DNA from: Acinetobacter qingfengensis
Lineage (GTDB): Bacteria > Pseudomonadota > Gammaproteobacteria > Pseudomonadales > Moraxellaceae
Assembly: GCF_008693185.1 (NCBI RefSeq)
Contig: NZ_VXKN01000007.1
Span: 1 to 64,000, forward strand
Length of the DNA: 64,000 nucleotides
Direction: 5' to 3'
The position numbers were made by a program, and so were the translations under genes. How positions within the stretch are numbered: position 1 is the first letter of the stretch; the number at the start of each line of letters is the position of its first letter. The notes under the pieces were generated by a model. The model saw only the letters and a program-made list of their open reading frames with translations, made no database searches and was not told where the DNA came from. Of the stretch, positions 8,713 through 18,338 are shown in pieces.

Positions 8713-9453
8713 TTAAAGTACATGCATCCTTTCTTTGATACTTGATAAATGGCGCCGACTGATCAACAATCTATCGTCAATTTCCTTGCATCGGATCTGA
8801 TATTGTCCACCATCAATCAACTCGATACCGTCCAAATATTTTAAAGACAATAATGCATTACGATGAATACGAATAAATCGTTCGGAAAATTCCTGTTCTA
8901 ACTCTTTTAACGTTTCGTCAATTAGCACTTGACCTTGTTTGTGTTTCACCATGACATATTTTTGATCGGCCAAAAAATAATAAATATCGTCCAGTGCAAT
9001 AAGTTCCATGCCTCGATGAGTTCTAGCTGCAATATGTTGCCTACATGATGATGCCCCTGTCATAACCTCTGAATAAGCGATATGTTGTAGTTGTGCCTGA
9101 TTAATACGCATACTGCGATCCAGTGCCTGCTTTAGATCATCCATCGACACAGGTTTAAGTAGATAATCACACGCAGCCGCTTTAAATGCATCCAGCGCAT
9201 ATTGATCAAATGCCGTACAAAAAATCATTGCCGGTGGCATATTCAATTGATTTAATAATGCAGCACATTCTAATCCGGACATTTCCGGCATACGCATATC
9301 CAGTAAAATCACATCAGGCTGATATTGCTTGACCAGATCAATTGCCTGCCGACCATTCGCAGCCTGTGCAAGCACATCATGTCCAAGTTGTGTGAGCATA
9401 CGTAGCAATCTTTCTCGTGCCAGAGGCTCATCATCACAAATAATTATTTTCAT
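8713..9453 (-). CDS. algR: AlgR-like LytTR response regulator
   Basis: A 246-aa response regulator. An N-terminal receiver domain has acidic residues D7-D8, the phospho-acceptor D52 in LLDMRMPE and the conserved K in LLKPVS. A C-terminal LytTR DNA-binding domain (about 140-246) contains the IRIHRNALL segment. This is the AlgR architecture, which in Pseudomonas controls alginate, pili and virulence. ATG 9453 with GGGGTGG upstream is preferred to the longer frame at 9477. The gene lies 43 bp after its sensor gene and upstream of hemC. No alginate genes are in the window, so the target genes here are unknown. Confidence 0.92.
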   Translation of the reverse strand: MKIIICDDEPLARERLLRMLTQLGHDVLAQAANGRQAIDLVKQYQPDVILLDMRMPEMSGLECAALLNQLNMPPAMIFCTAFDQYALDAFKAAACDYLLKPVSMDDLKQALDRSMRINQAQLQHIAYSEVMTGASSCRQHIAARTHRGMELIALDDIYYFLADQKYVMVKHKQGQVLIDETLKELEQEFSERFIRIHRNALLSLKYLDGIELIDGGQYQIRCKEIDDRLLISRRHLSSIKERMHVL

Positions 9454-9496
9454 GAACCACCCCATCATGATCAGCAAAAGTAAATAACAGTTTTGA

Positions 9497-10564
9497 TTAT
9501 TGTCGCCATTGATAACTTAACAGCGTAGTAAAATTACCATGTCGAGCTGACATTTTAAAGTGAACAGATCTGCCATAGTAAGCAAGTAAACGTTGCTTAA
9601 CATTTTCCATTGCAATGCCATTGCCCTGATGTGTCTGCATATCTTTTTGATAGGGATTGGTCAAAACAATGTTGACACGCTGCTCAATCACTTCAATTAA
9701 AATCGTGATCAAACTCGACTGTGCCAGTGTTTCCACACCATGATGGATACAGTTTTCCAATAAAGGTTGTAAAGTTAATAATGGAATTTTGATATTATTT
9801 AGATCTTGATCGGCATCAATACGCCATTCAACCTCCAGACGTTCGCCCAGACGAATCATTTCAATTTTCAAATAGCGTCGACACAAATCAATTTCTTCCT
9901 TCAAGGACACTTCTTTGAGTTCAGTTAGGCTAGCCCGAAATAAACTGGACAAATCAATCAGCATTTGTTCTGCTTTTAAAGGATCAATACTAATTAAACT
10001 CACCACACTGTTTAAGCTATTGAATAAAAAATGTGGATGAATTCTTGACTGCAAGGCCTGCACTCTGGCCATTAACTCAGATTGTCGCCGCATCATCCAT
10101 TGATCACGAATATAAATATACCTTAAACAAAGTACTGCAATACCGGTTCCAAGCAACATTCGATGCAAGCTATTGGAAAGAAGTATCGAAATGTCAAAAA
10201 TTCCACCAGAATGAGTAAATTTGAACATCAATGCATTCATGCATATTGTTGTGAGCAAAATTAATGTTTGAAGCAGAATAAAACACAGAAACAAGATTCC
10301 AGCCAATGTGTGCAAACGGCTGAATATACGTTGCATTTTGGTCACTAAAACACAAAAACCGATCGCAATCCAACTGGTAAACAGCATATATTGCAACACA
10401 ATAAGCCACGATAATTCTTCAAGTTGTGTCACGCTGCCAATCGCAATAATCAGCGCCAGCAGATTACAGGCAATCAGTAGTTCGGCAACATAATGCCACT
10501 CACCCAAATGTACAAACATGGATACAAAACGTTGTGATGAGGGTGTTCTAACATTTGGCATCAT
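9497..10564 (-). CDS. algZ: AlgZ/FimS-like LytS-family sensor histidine kinase
   Basis: A membrane sensor kinase of about 355 aa. Several transmembrane helices (about 28-47, 54-77, 86-110 and 130-150) precede a His_kinase region with the motif RIHPHFLFNSLNSV (around residue 178) and an ATPase part with LQPLLENCIHHGV. LytS/AlgZ kinases use this motif in place of a classic H-box. The frame opens at TTG 10573, but tandem ATGs at 10564 and 10561 are more likely starts. It pairs with the algR-like gene downstream and is divergent from argH, the gene order of Pseudomonas aeruginosa. Confidence 0.92.
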   Translation of the reverse strand: MMPNVRTPSSQRFVSMFVHLGEWHYVAELLIACNLLALIIAIGSVTQLEELSWLIVLQYMLFTSWIAIGFCVLVTKMQRIFSRLHTLAGILFLCFILLQTLILLTTICMNALMFKFTHSGGIFDISILLSNSLHRMLLGTGIAVLCLRYIYIRDQWMMRRQSELMARVQALQSRIHPHFLFNSLNSVVSLISIDPLKAEQMLIDLSSLFRASLTELKEVSLKEEIDLCRRYLKIEMIRLGERLEVEWRIDADQDLNNIKIPLLTLQPLLENCIHHGVETLAQSSLITILIEVIEQRVNIVLTNPYQKDMQTHQGNGIAMENVKQRLLAYYGRSVHFKMSARHGNFTTLLSYQWRQ

Positions 10565-10635
10565 TTGACTCAATTTTTATCAAGCGGTTGATTCTCTGTT
10601 ATACTTTGAGCAAATTATCCCTTTTATATTCTTGA

Positions 10636-12066
10636 ATGACCATGACAAGCCAATCATCAAACTCTCAAGCAACAGCACCACAAACTTCAGGGATGTGGGG
10701 TGGACGTTTTTCTGAAGCAACAGATGCCTTTGTAGCAGAATTTACTGCCTCAGTGCAATTTGACCAACGTTTTTACAAACAGGATATTGCCGGTTCCATT
10801 GCTCATGCCACCATGTTGGCCAAAGTTGGCGTATTAACCGCACAGGAACGGGATGACATTATCAATGGCTTAAAAGCAATTCAAGCTGAAATTGAGGCCG
10901 GTCAATTTGAATGGCGCATTGATCTTGAAGATGTACACATGAATATTGAGGCACGTTTAACGGATCGTATCGGTATTACCGGGAAAAAATTACATACCGG
11001 ACGTAGCCGTAATGATCAAGTTGCAACAGATATTCGTCTATATTTACGTGATGAAATTGATGCCATTTTAGCATTATTAAAGCGTTTGCAAACCGGTATC
11101 CTGACACTTGCTGCACAAAACACCCAAACCATTATGCCTGGGTTTACCCACCTACAAACAGCACAACCAGTCACTTTTGGTCATCATCTTATGGCATGGT
11201 TTGAAATGTTGCTTCGTGATAGCGAACGTTTGATTGATTGTCGTAAACGTGTCAATCGTATGCCCTTGGGCTCTGCCGCACTTGCCGGAACCACCTATCC
11301 AATCGAGCGTGCTTATACCGCAGAGTTACTGGGTTTTGAAGCTGTTTGTGAAAATTCGCTAGATGGTGTGTCCGATCGGGATTTTGCCATTGAATTCAAT
11401 GCCGCAGCGGCATTAATTATGATGCATTTATCCCGTATGTCTGAAGAATTGGTTTTGTGGACATCAGCACAGTTTAAATTTGTACAAATTCCGGATCGCT
11501 TCTGTACAGGCTCATCCATCATGCCGCAGAAAAAGAATCCTGATGTCCCAGAATTGGTTCGGGGTAAAACCGGACGTGTTTATGGTGATCTTGTGAGTCT
11601 GTTAACTCTGATGAAAGGTCAACCACTTGCTTATAACAAGGATAACCAGGAAGACAAAGAACCTTTATTCGATGCAATCGATACGGTGCGTGGCAGCTTA
11701 ATGTCTTTTGCAGACATGATTCCCGCATTAGTACCCAATATTGATCATATGCGTGACGCTGCATTACGTGGTTTTTCTACTGCAACCGATCTTGCAGACT
11801 ATCTTGTCAAAAAAGGTGTGGCTTTCCGTGATGCACATGAAATTGTAGGTAAAGCGGTGGCTTTAGGTGTTCAGGAAGATAAAGATTTATCTGAATTAAG
11901 TTTACAACAATTGCAGCAATTTTCTGATTTAATCGAACTAGATGTCTTTGACAAGGCTTTAACACTAGAAGCTTCTGTTTCTGCACGAAATCATATTGGT
12001 GGAACTGCGCCAGCTCAGGTTGAAGCTGCCATTGCACGCGCTTATACACGTATCGAACAACTTTAA
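10636..12066 (+). CDS. argH: Argininosuccinate lyase
   Basis: Cleaves argininosuccinate to arginine and fumarate, the last step of arginine synthesis. The 476-aa protein of the fumarase/aspartase superfamily has [13 protein letters not shown] at the N-terminus, [10 protein letters not shown], the HLQTAQP segment, and the signature [12 protein letters not shown] with the mobile catalytic serine loop. ATG 10636 is followed by a second ATG two codons on, and either could be used. It is divergent from algZ with 71 bp between starts. A clear terminator follows at 12075, so it is probably monocistronic. Confidence 0.97.
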   Translation: MTMTSQSSNSQATAPQTSGMWGGRFSEATDAFVAEFTASVQFDQRFYKQDIAGSIAHATMLAKVGVLTAQERDDIINGLKAIQAEIEAGQFEWRIDLEDVHMNIEARLTDRIGITGKKLHTGRSRNDQVATDIRLYLRDEIDAILALLKRLQTGILTLAAQNTQTIMPGFTHLQTAQPVTFGHHLMAWFEMLLRDSERLIDCRKRVNRMPLGSAALAGTTYPIERAYTAELLGFEAVCENSLDGVSDRDFAIEFNAAAALIMMHLSRMSEELVLWTSAQFKFVQIPDRFCTGSSIMPQKKNPDVPELVRGKTGRVYGDLVSLLTLMKGQPLAYNKDNQEDKEPLFDAIDTVRGSLMSFADMIPALVPNIDHMRDAALRGFSTATDLADYLVKKGVAFRDAHEIVGKAVALGVQEDKDLSELSLQQLQQFSDLIELDVFDKALTLEASVSARNHIGGTAPAQVEAAIARAYTRIEQL

Positions 12067-12074
12067 TTTTCTAT

Positions 12075-12103
12075 AAATTCCTCTATTTTTGGAGGAATTT
12101 TTT
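12075..12103 (+). terminator. Intrinsic terminator after argH
   Basis: A 9-bp stem AAATTCCTC / GAGGAATTT with an 8-nt loop is followed by a T-run at 12098-12103. It begins 9 bp after the argH stop codon and ends 15 bp before yggX. The right arm contains GGAGG-like sequence. Confidence 0.8.
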
Positions 12104-12117
12104 CAGGATGACAATAT

Positions 12118-12402
12118 ATGACTAGACAAGTATTTTGCCGTAAATATCAAAAAGACATGGATGGACTAGATTTTGCACCATTTCCTGGTCCCAAAGGTCA
12201 GGAATTTTTTGCAACTGTATCTAAACAGGCATGGCAGGAATGGTTACAACATCAAACTACATTGATTAATGAAAAACGCCTGAATGTTTTTGAAGCTGAT
12301 GCCAAAAAATTTCTGGAAGAACAACGAGAAAAGTTCTTTAGTAATGATGAATCTATTGAAAAAGCTGAAGGCTGGAAAGCACAGGATCAATCAACTCAGT
12401 GA
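12118..12402 (+). CDS. yggX: YggX-family Fe(2+)-trafficking / oxidative damage protection protein
   Basis: A 94-aa protein matching the small YggX family, which protects Fe-S clusters from oxidative damage and is thought to take part in iron trafficking. The opening [20 protein letters not shown] has the conserved cysteine C7, followed by the PFPGPKGQ turn. In Pseudomonas and E. coli the gene sits beside unrelated housekeeping genes. Here it is just upstream of a Fur-like site and an iron-signalling cluster, which may be coincidental. Confidence 0.93.
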   Translation: MTRQVFCRKYQKDMDGLDFAPFPGPKGQEFFATVSKQAWQEWLQHQTTLINEKRLNVFEADAKKFLEEQREKFFSNDESIEKAEGWKAQDQSTQ

Positions 12403-12418
12403 TAAACAACTTGCTTTT

Positions 12419-12458
12419 AAAATCCATTTAGCTGTTCAACGAACAGGTATATGGATTT
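12419..12458 (+). terminator. Hairpin after yggX, possible terminator
   Basis: A long interrupted inverted repeat lies 17 bp after the yggX stop. The outer stem AAATCCAT/ATGGATTT and inner stem CTGTTC/GAACAG are separated by an asymmetric internal loop. There is no good T-run after it, so it may be a weak terminator or a transcript-stabilising hairpin. Confidence 0.4.
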
Positions 12459-12503
12459 GAATAAAACATGATATTAAGAATTGTACTTTAGCAGATATTT
12501 ATA

Positions 12504-12518
12504 TGATAATAATTATCA
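12504..12518. promoter_or_regulatory. Putative Fur box upstream of the first fecI-like gene
   Basis: The 15-bp perfect palindrome TGATAATAATTATCA lies 18 bp before the sigma factor start codon. It closely resembles the core of the Fur consensus (GATAAT repeats). The position is suited to repression of the downstream sigma/anti-sigma genes by Fur-Fe(II). Recognition is by eye. Confidence 0.75.
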
Positions 12519-12536
12519 ACACTATTATAGATTATC

Positions 12537-13067
12537 ATGAAGATGTCAGCGCCCCATCTTGATCAGCAATTTCTGAATTTATATCAACAACATCACTTGT
12601 GGATTTATCACTGGCTGTACAAAAAATTAGGTAATTCCTCTGATGCAGCAGATTTAGCACAAGATACTTTTATACGCGTATTTGCAAAAAAACAAATATT
12701 GGAGCTACAACAACCACGAGCTTATCTTACCAAAATTGCCAAGGGTTTGATGATTAACTGGATTCAGCGTAAACAAATTGAACGTGCTTATTTAGAGGTA
12801 TTGGCAGAACAACCAGAATATCACCACCCATCCCCAGAACATAATCTTATGATTATTGAAGCGCTAACGGAAATTTTTTATCTATTGTCCGAATTACCGG
12901 ATGTTGTACAACAAGCTTTTTTATTTGCGCAACTTGAAGGCAAAAAACATCAACAAATCGCTGAAGAATTAAATATTTCCGTCAGTACGGTAAAACGATA
13001 TATTCAACAAGGCTATTTACAATGTTTAACCGTGATGCTTGATGATGAGGACGACATCCATTCATGA
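12537..13067 (+). CDS. FecI-like ECF sigma factor (first unit)
   Basis: A 176-aa extracytoplasmic-function sigma factor of the iron-starvation FecI class. Region 2 includes DAADLAQDTFIRVF (about 35-48), and region 4 has the helix-turn-helix HQQIAEELNISVSTVKRYI (about 139-157). Such factors direct transcription of the adjacent TonB-dependent receptor when its siderophore is bound. The stop overlaps the anti-sigma gene start by 4 bp (ATGA), so the two are translationally coupled. A Fur-like site just upstream predicts expression under iron limitation. Confidence 0.92.
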   Translation: MKMSAPHLDQQFLNLYQQHHLWIYHWLYKKLGNSSDAADLAQDTFIRVFAKKQILELQQPRAYLTKIAKGLMINWIQRKQIERAYLEVLAEQPEYHHPSPEHNLMIIEALTEIFYLLSELPDVVQQAFLFAQLEGKKHQQIAEELNISVSTVKRYIQQGYLQCLTVMLDDEDDIHS

Positions 13068-14017
13068 AGCGACAGAAGCGACAGAAACAACAGATTTTAG
13101 AACAGGCTAGTCAATGGTTAACACGCTTACAGGAAGGTAATTTATCCGATGAAGAAAAAAAACAATTACTAAACTGGCAGAATCAAAGTCCATATCACCA
13201 AAAAATATGGAAAACGGCCTTGGATCTGCACCATAAACTTTCTGAATTACCTCAAGACGTGACATTACCTGTTATTCATAAATTACGAAAAGAACAAACA
13301 ACCTCCTATAAAAAATACGTATGGCTATTGGCTGCTCTGCCTGTATTGTCGGCCATTTACTACGGCAATGAACAGCAACAATGGTTGGCTGATTATCGTA
13401 GTCCTGTCGGTCAACAAACTACGGTACACCTGCCTGATGGTGGAAAAATTATTCTAAATGGCTTATCTGCAATTGATGTTGATTATTCACAACAACAACG
13501 AACGATCATATTACGCAAGGGTGAAATTTGGATCGAAACGCATCCGGATCAATTAAAACGTCCATTTATCGTACAAACCAAACAAGGTTCTGCACAAGCA
13601 TTAGGTACTCAATATTTGGTTCGAATGGAAGCACAACAATCTTTTGTCGCAGTGAATAAAGGCGCTGTTAAAATCACCACATTAAATAGCAAACAATCCA
13701 AAATTTTACATAGCCATCAACAAACTTATTTTAGCCAGTACACCCTAAATACACCGCAAAATATAGATATGGCAGAAATTGCATGGACCAAAGGTTTTAT
13801 CATGGTCAATGATTTACCTTTACAGCAGTTTATCCAGCGATTAAAACCATATCAAAAAGGCATTATTCATATTGATCCTGCGATTGCATCCATTAAAATT
13901 TCAGGAACATATCCAATTCACGATCTGGATGGTATCTATAGTATGCTGGCACATACCTATGCATTAGACATCCATGATTACGCCAATCATTATTTCATTC
14001 ATATCAAGGCGAAATAA
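13064..14017 (+). CDS. FecR-like anti-sigma / sigma-regulator protein (first unit)
   Basis: A 317-aa inner-membrane regulator. The N-terminal cytoplasmic part (about 1-80, DUF4880 type, with WLTRLQEGNLSDEEKKQLLNW) binds the sigma factor. A single transmembrane segment spans about residues 85-101. The periplasmic FecR domain includes TVHLPDGGKIILNGLSAIDV and GEIWIETHPDQLKRPFIVQT. The C-terminal end contacts the signalling (STN) domain of the receptor encoded next. It overlaps the sigma gene by 4 bp. Confidence 0.92.
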   Translation: MKRQKRQKQQILEQASQWLTRLQEGNLSDEEKKQLLNWQNQSPYHQKIWKTALDLHHKLSELPQDVTLPVIHKLRKEQTTSYKKYVWLLAALPVLSAIYYGNEQQQWLADYRSPVGQQTTVHLPDGGKIILNGLSAIDVDYSQQQRTIILRKGEIWIETHPDQLKRPFIVQTKQGSAQALGTQYLVRMEAQQSFVAVNKGAVKITTLNSKQSKILHSHQQTYFSQYTLNTPQNIDMAEIAWTKGFIMVNDLPLQQFIQRLKPYQKGIIHIDPAIASIKISGTYPIHDLDGIYSMLAHTYALDIHDYANHYFIHIKAK

Positions 14018-14102
14018 AAAACTTCGGAGTTGATGAGCTATTTTTGATTTTCAACTGGCATTAGATAGGAAAGCGTTTCATTCTTATTTAGTGAGGATTT
14101 TC

Positions 14103-16592
14103 ATGAAAAATAAAATGCTTAAATCAACCTCAAGACCATTGGTTAAAGCACTTCGTGGCATTATGCTCTGTAGCATACTTGGGGCATCCATTCATGCTTT
14201 GGCAAACGATCAACAATCACAACATTACCAAATTGCAGCAGGACAACTGGGACAAACTTTATCAAATTTTGCCATGCAATCTGGAATTGCTCTTTCATTT
14301 GATCCGACATTAACACAAGGATTAAATTCAAAAGGGTTAAATGGTCAATATAATTTACAACAGGGCTTTAACGAACTACTCAAAGGCACACAATTGCATC
14401 TCGTGAAACGTTCAGATGGAAGTTGGACTATTGAGAAAAAAACTCAAATTAAAACCACGACATCAAGTCATCAATCAAATGATATTGCCGTTTTACCCAC
14501 ATTAACCGTAAATAGTCAACAATCTGCCACAACTGAAAATACACAGTCATTTGCAACGCAAAATGCCACTGTATTTCGAGGAATCAGCCGTCTAAAAGAT
14601 ATTCCACAACCTGTTACGGTCATTACTCGTGATTATATGGATACCCGTGGCTTACTTGATCTTCATGCTGTGATGCAAAATACTCCTGGCGTAAATGTCG
14701 ATTATACAGACAGTGAACGGGTCAACTACTACTCTCGTGGACATCAAATTGATGTATTACAAATTGATGGCCTTACCATGAGTCAGGATGGCTCATTATT
14801 TATTCAGCCAGATACTGCTGTATTGGATCGTATTGAAATTTTACGTGGTGCTTCCGGTTCATTACGTGGCGCCGGAAATCCATCGGCTGCCGTCAATATG
14901 GTCCGTAAACGCCCCACCAAAGACTTTCAGTCAAATCTAGAATTCTCTGTCGGCTCATGGGATCGAAGACGTGTTAGTGCAGATGTATCCACACCACTAA
15001 ACAGCTCTGGTTCTGTTCGGGCAAGGGTTATTGGGGTTATTGATGACAAAGAATTCTTCCAAAAAGCCAGAACAGAAAAAAAAGATGTTCTTTATGCTGT
15101 CATTGAAGCTGATCTAACAAATAAAACAACTGCGACTTTAAGTTTTCAACATACCGATATTGATGCAACCGGTGCATGGGGGAACTTACCAAGTAATTTT
15201 GATGGCTCTTCTTTAAATTTAGCTCGGAATACTTATCTTGGTACAGATTGGAATCAATGGAATAGATATAACCAGCAAACCTACTTTGCACTTGAGCATC
15301 ACTTTGATAATGACTGGAAAATTAATTTAGATGCAAGTCATATCAAGCAAAGAATGAAACAAGACAATGACTATGGTTTCCTACAAAGCTATTTCACAAG
15401 AAGCAGCAGCACTAATCCATATTTGTTTACTGTGACAACATCTGCTTACGATGGTGGGAAACGTGATCAAGATAATATCAATTTATCTGCAAATGGCAGC
15501 TATTCATTATTCGGTCGCCAACATGAAGCATTGATTGGTGGTGAATGGCGGCGTATCAAAGAAGTTGGTTCTAAAGGCTATTACAATATTAACAAACTGA
15601 CCAATGTTGACATTCGTACTTGGGATCCTTCAAATAGCTATCCTCAACCTACGTATGCCGATATTACCTCAGGAACTGCTTATCAAGCTGCCGATAGCCA
15701 TACCACACAAAAAGCTATTTATGCTAGAACCAGAGTTTCAATCACAGATCCACTCAATCTATTACTAGGTGGTCGTTTAAACTGGTGGGAATATGATAGG
15801 CTGGGTTCAACAAACTCAGACTACAAAGTTTCTCAGGAATTTACGCCTTTTGTTGGCTTGACCTATGACATTACACCTGAAGTGACCGCATATACAAGTT
15901 ACACCAGTATTTTTAGTCCACAACAGGCATATAACTCTTCAGGAGAATTATTAAAACCCGTCCGTGGTAAAGATTATGAACTTGGATTAAAAAGTAGCTG
16001 GCTCAATGATCAATTAAATGCATCATTATCATTATTTAATATTGAAAATGAGGGCAAAGCCATTGACGATCTATCCAGTAGTAACCCATGCACACCATAT
16101 TATACATCGGGATATTGTAAAATTGCCGATGGATTAACCAAGAGCAAAGGTTGGGAAATTGAAGTTGCTGGGAAAATTACAGCAAACTGGCAAATCATGG
16201 CAAGTTATACCAACACCCATACCAAATATGTGAAAGATTCAAGTAGTGCAAATCAGGGACAACCGCTAAGAAGCATTGATCCACGTCATATTGGAAACCT
16301 GTTTAGCAGTTATAAATTCAGCTCAGGAATTTTCGATGGCTTAACTATTGGTGCAGGACTACAGGCCCGAAGTGATAGCTACGTTACTTCTGGTACAGTT
16401 ACGGCACGTCAGGGAGGTTACACAGTTTATAATGCTATGCTTGGTTATGAATTTACACCAAATCTGTCTGCTCGCTTTAACTTTAACAATATCTTTGACA
16501 AAGTATATTATGCAAAATACGGTGCAACCGGGATCAATGATTATTATGGCGATCCAAGAAACTTAAACTTTACTGTTCAGGTAAAATTCTAG
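14103..16592 (+). CDS. TonB-dependent siderophore receptor with signalling domain (first unit)
   Basis: An 829-aa outer-membrane transducer of the FpvA/FecA kind. In order it has a signal peptide ending about ALA-ND (residue 34), an STN signalling domain (about 40-105, with IAAGQLGQTLSNFAMQSGIA), a TonB-box-like LPTLTVNS, a plug domain with IPQPVTVITRDYMDTRGLLD and VLQIDGL, and a beta-barrel ending in NFTVQVKF with terminal aromatic F. The frame opens at GTG 14091, but ATG 14103 sits just after GTGAGGA and is the better start. With the sigma and anti-sigma genes it forms a complete cell-surface signalling system. The ligand is unknown. There are no siderophore synthesis genes nearby, so a siderophore made by another organism is likely. 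Confidence 0.92.
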   Translation: MKNKMLKSTSRPLVKALRGIMLCSILGASIHALANDQQSQHYQIAAGQLGQTLSNFAMQSGIALSFDPTLTQGLNSKGLNGQYNLQQGFNELLKGTQLHLVKRSDGSWTIEKKTQIKTTTSSHQSNDIAVLPTLTVNSQQSATTENTQSFATQNATVFRGISRLKDIPQPVTVITRDYMDTRGLLDLHAVMQNTPGVNVDYTDSERVNYYSRGHQIDVLQIDGLTMSQDGSLFIQPDTAVLDRIEILRGASGSLRGAGNPSAAVNMVRKRPTKDFQSNLEFSVGSWDRRRVSADVSTPLNSSGSVRARVIGVIDDKEFFQKARTEKKDVLYAVIEADLTNKTTATLSFQHTDIDATGAWGNLPSNFDGSSLNLARNTYLGTDWNQWNRYNQQTYFALEHHFDNDWKINLDASHIKQRMKQDNDYGFLQSYFTRSSSTNPYLFTVTTSAYDGGKRDQDNINLSANGSYSLFGRQHEALIGGEWRRIKEVGSKGYYNINKLTNVDIRTWDPSNSYPQPTYADITSGTAYQAADSHTTQKAIYARTRVSITDPLNLLLGGRLNWWEYDRLGSTNSDYKVSQEFTPFVGLTYDITPEVTAYTSYTSIFSPQQAYNSSGELLKPVRGKDYELGLKSSWLNDQLNASLSLFNIENEGKAIDDLSSSNPCTPYYTSGYCKIADGLTKSKGWEIEVAGKITANWQIMASYTNTHTKYVKDSSSANQGQPLRSIDPRHIGNLFSSYKFSSGIFDGLTIGAGLQARSDSYVTSGTVTARQGGYTVYNAMLGYEFTPNLSARFNFNNIFDKVYYAKYGATGINDYYGDPRNLNFTVQVKF

Positions 16593-16624
16593 TCTTTTCG
16601 AAGATTGATGAATAAAACCAAAAG

Positions 16625-16652
16625 AAATGGCTAATTTTTATTAGCCATTTCA
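16625..16652 (+). terminator. Intrinsic terminator after the first receptor gene
   Basis: A perfect 12-bp stem GAAATGGCTAAT / ATTAGCCATTTC closes a TTTT loop 33 bp after the receptor stop codon. Only a short T-run lies within the right arm, so termination may be incomplete. Confidence 0.7.
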
Positions 16653-16679
16653 GTCAATTTGAATAAAGAATGATATACA

Positions 16680-16698
16680 AATAATTCTCATTACCATA
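16680..16698. promoter_or_regulatory. Possible Fur box upstream of the second fecI-like gene
   Basis: The 19-mer beginning AATAATTCTCATTA matches the 19-bp Fur consensus GATAATGATAATCATTATC at 11 positions by hand count. It lies 25 bp before the sigma factor start. It is weaker than the site at 12504. Confidence 0.45.
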
Positions 16699-16722
16699 AT
16701 ATATTCAAATTATCCATTCTGT

Positions 16723-17256
16723 ATGTATTTGTCACATATGAATGCCACATTAAATTTTCATCAAAGTCAGTTTATCGCCGCTCTGTATCAGGAAAACTAT
16801 ACATGGCTTTACGCATGGCTAATTAAAAAACTAAAACAACAGGAATATGCTGAAGACATTCTTCAGGATACTTTTTATAGAATTATTAAATTACCACCTT
16901 CAACCATTATTCATCACCCCAGATCCTATCTGGCACAAACCGCAACCAGAATTATTATTGATCAGGCACGACGCAAACAAGTGGAACAAGCCTATCTAGA
17001 CTACCTATCTGCACAAGATGCACAATATAACCTCGAAACACCTGAAAATATTTTATTAGCAGTTGAATTACTGGATCGTATTGCTACCATGCTCGATGGC
17101 ATGGATGAAAAAATACGTCAGATTTTTCTGTTACGTTATCTGGAAGACTTAAATCAACTGGAAATTGCCGAGCAATTACAATTATCACGCCGCCAGGTGC
17201 AATTGGCATTAATTAAAGCCATTCAGCACTGTGATTATATTTTACAAACTGCCTAA
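16723..17256 (+). CDS. FecI-like ECF sigma factor (second unit)
   Basis: A 177-aa ECF sigma factor of the FecI class. Region 2 has YAEDILQDTFYRIIKLP (about 44-60) and region 4 has LNQLEIAEQLQLSRRQVQLALIKAI near the C-terminus. ATG 16738 is an alternative start, and neither has a strong ribosome site. The stop is 3 bp before the anti-sigma gene. It is clearly related to, but diverged from, the sigma gene at 12537, so the two units probably answer to different ligands. Confidence 0.9.
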   Translation: MYLSHMNATLNFHQSQFIAALYQENYTWLYAWLIKKLKQQEYAEDILQDTFYRIIKLPPSTIIHHPRSYLAQTATRIIIDQARRKQVEQAYLDYLSAQDAQYNLETPENILLAVELLDRIATMLDGMDEKIRQIFLLRYLEDLNQLEIAEQLQLSRRQVQLALIKAIQHCDYILQTA

Positions 17257-17259
17257 TAT

Positions 17260-18258
17260 ATGACTCATTTAACCTCTTCCACGGATGACGATATTTCTGC
17301 TCAAGCAGCAGAATGGCTGGTTTTGCTCGATGATGATCCCAATGAACAAACCCAACAACAATTTGCATTATGGTTAGCACAAGATCCACGTCACGTTGAA
17401 GCAATCGAACGGATGCAAAATTTATTGGGCGAGGTCGAACAATTTAAACGGCATTATCAACAACATCAAATCAGTAAAAAAATTCTCAATGACACCCTAA
17501 ATAATACCCGACACTATCGTCTGCATTTTGCTTATAAAAGCGTTTTGGCATTGTTTATGGTCAGTGCCTTAATTGTTTTCTTCAGTTTGCAATATGCGCC
17601 TTTGGATTACTGGACAGCGGATAAACGCAATACCAGTCAGTCATGGCAACAACAACAATTACCGGATCACAGCCAAATTAAAATGAGTGGAAAAACTGCC
17701 TACAATATTGATTATGATCAACATCATCGTCAAATTGAATTATTGCAAGGCAACATTTTGGTCGATGTGGCCAAAGATCCATCCCGGCCATTTCTGGTTA
17801 AAACAACTCATGGAACAGTCCGTGCATTGGGAACACGTTTTATTGTCACACAGGATGGACAACACACCATTGTAACCATGCTGGAATCCAAAACACTGGT
17901 CTGGTCAACCACAGCACAGCAACAGCCTGTATCTCTAATTGCAGGCCAACGCATTGAAATTGGCGCTCAGGGTTTATTATCCCGTAAGCCTATACAAATT
18001 AATTCACAATTATTTGAAAATGCATGGCAATCCCAAATGCTGGTTGCCAATGGTGAATCCCTGACTGACGTACTAGATTATCTTGCCATGTATTATCCGG
18101 GCAAAATTTTATTTGATCGTCAGAAGTTGGCAAAGATTCAGGTGACTGCCACTTTACCACTTAATCATATTGATCAGGCATTACAGCAATTGGCAAAAGA
18201 ACTACACTTAAACGTACAAAACGATCTACCCTATCGTATTCAGATCACCCGACAATAA
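17260..18258 (+). CDS. FecR-like anti-sigma / sigma-regulator protein (second unit)
   Basis: A 332-aa FecR-type protein. A cytoplasmic sigma-binding region (about 1-75, with AAEWLVLLDDDPNEQTQQQFALW) is followed by a transmembrane helix (about 89-107) and a periplasmic FecR domain with QLPDHSQIKMSGKTAYNIDY and GNILVDVAKDPSRPFLVKT. The C-terminal part resembles an STN-like fold (LTDVLDYLAMYYPGKILFD), as expected for contact with the receptor. It lies between its sigma factor and receptor genes in the same order as the first unit. Confidence 0.9.
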   Translation: MTHLTSSTDDDISAQAAEWLVLLDDDPNEQTQQQFALWLAQDPRHVEAIERMQNLLGEVEQFKRHYQQHQISKKILNDTLNNTRHYRLHFAYKSVLALFMVSALIVFFSLQYAPLDYWTADKRNTSQSWQQQQLPDHSQIKMSGKTAYNIDYDQHHRQIELLQGNILVDVAKDPSRPFLVKTTHGTVRALGTRFIVTQDGQHTIVTMLESKTLVWSTTAQQQPVSLIAGQRIEIGAQGLLSRKPIQINSQLFENAWQSQMLVANGESLTDVLDYLAMYYPGKILFDRQKLAKIQVTATLPLNHIDQALQQLAKELHLNVQNDLPYRIQITRQ

Positions 18259-18338
18259 TTATTTTATTGAAAAAGGTGCAAAAACAAATTTGCTTCGTCT
18301 CTTTTAGGTACCACCAATCATGGATATAGGGTCCTTTT

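Noticed and set aside
9497-10564. Quorum-sensing or alginate cluster around algZ-algR
   Set aside because: Only the two regulator genes are present. Neighbours are argH and hem genes, the ancestral order.
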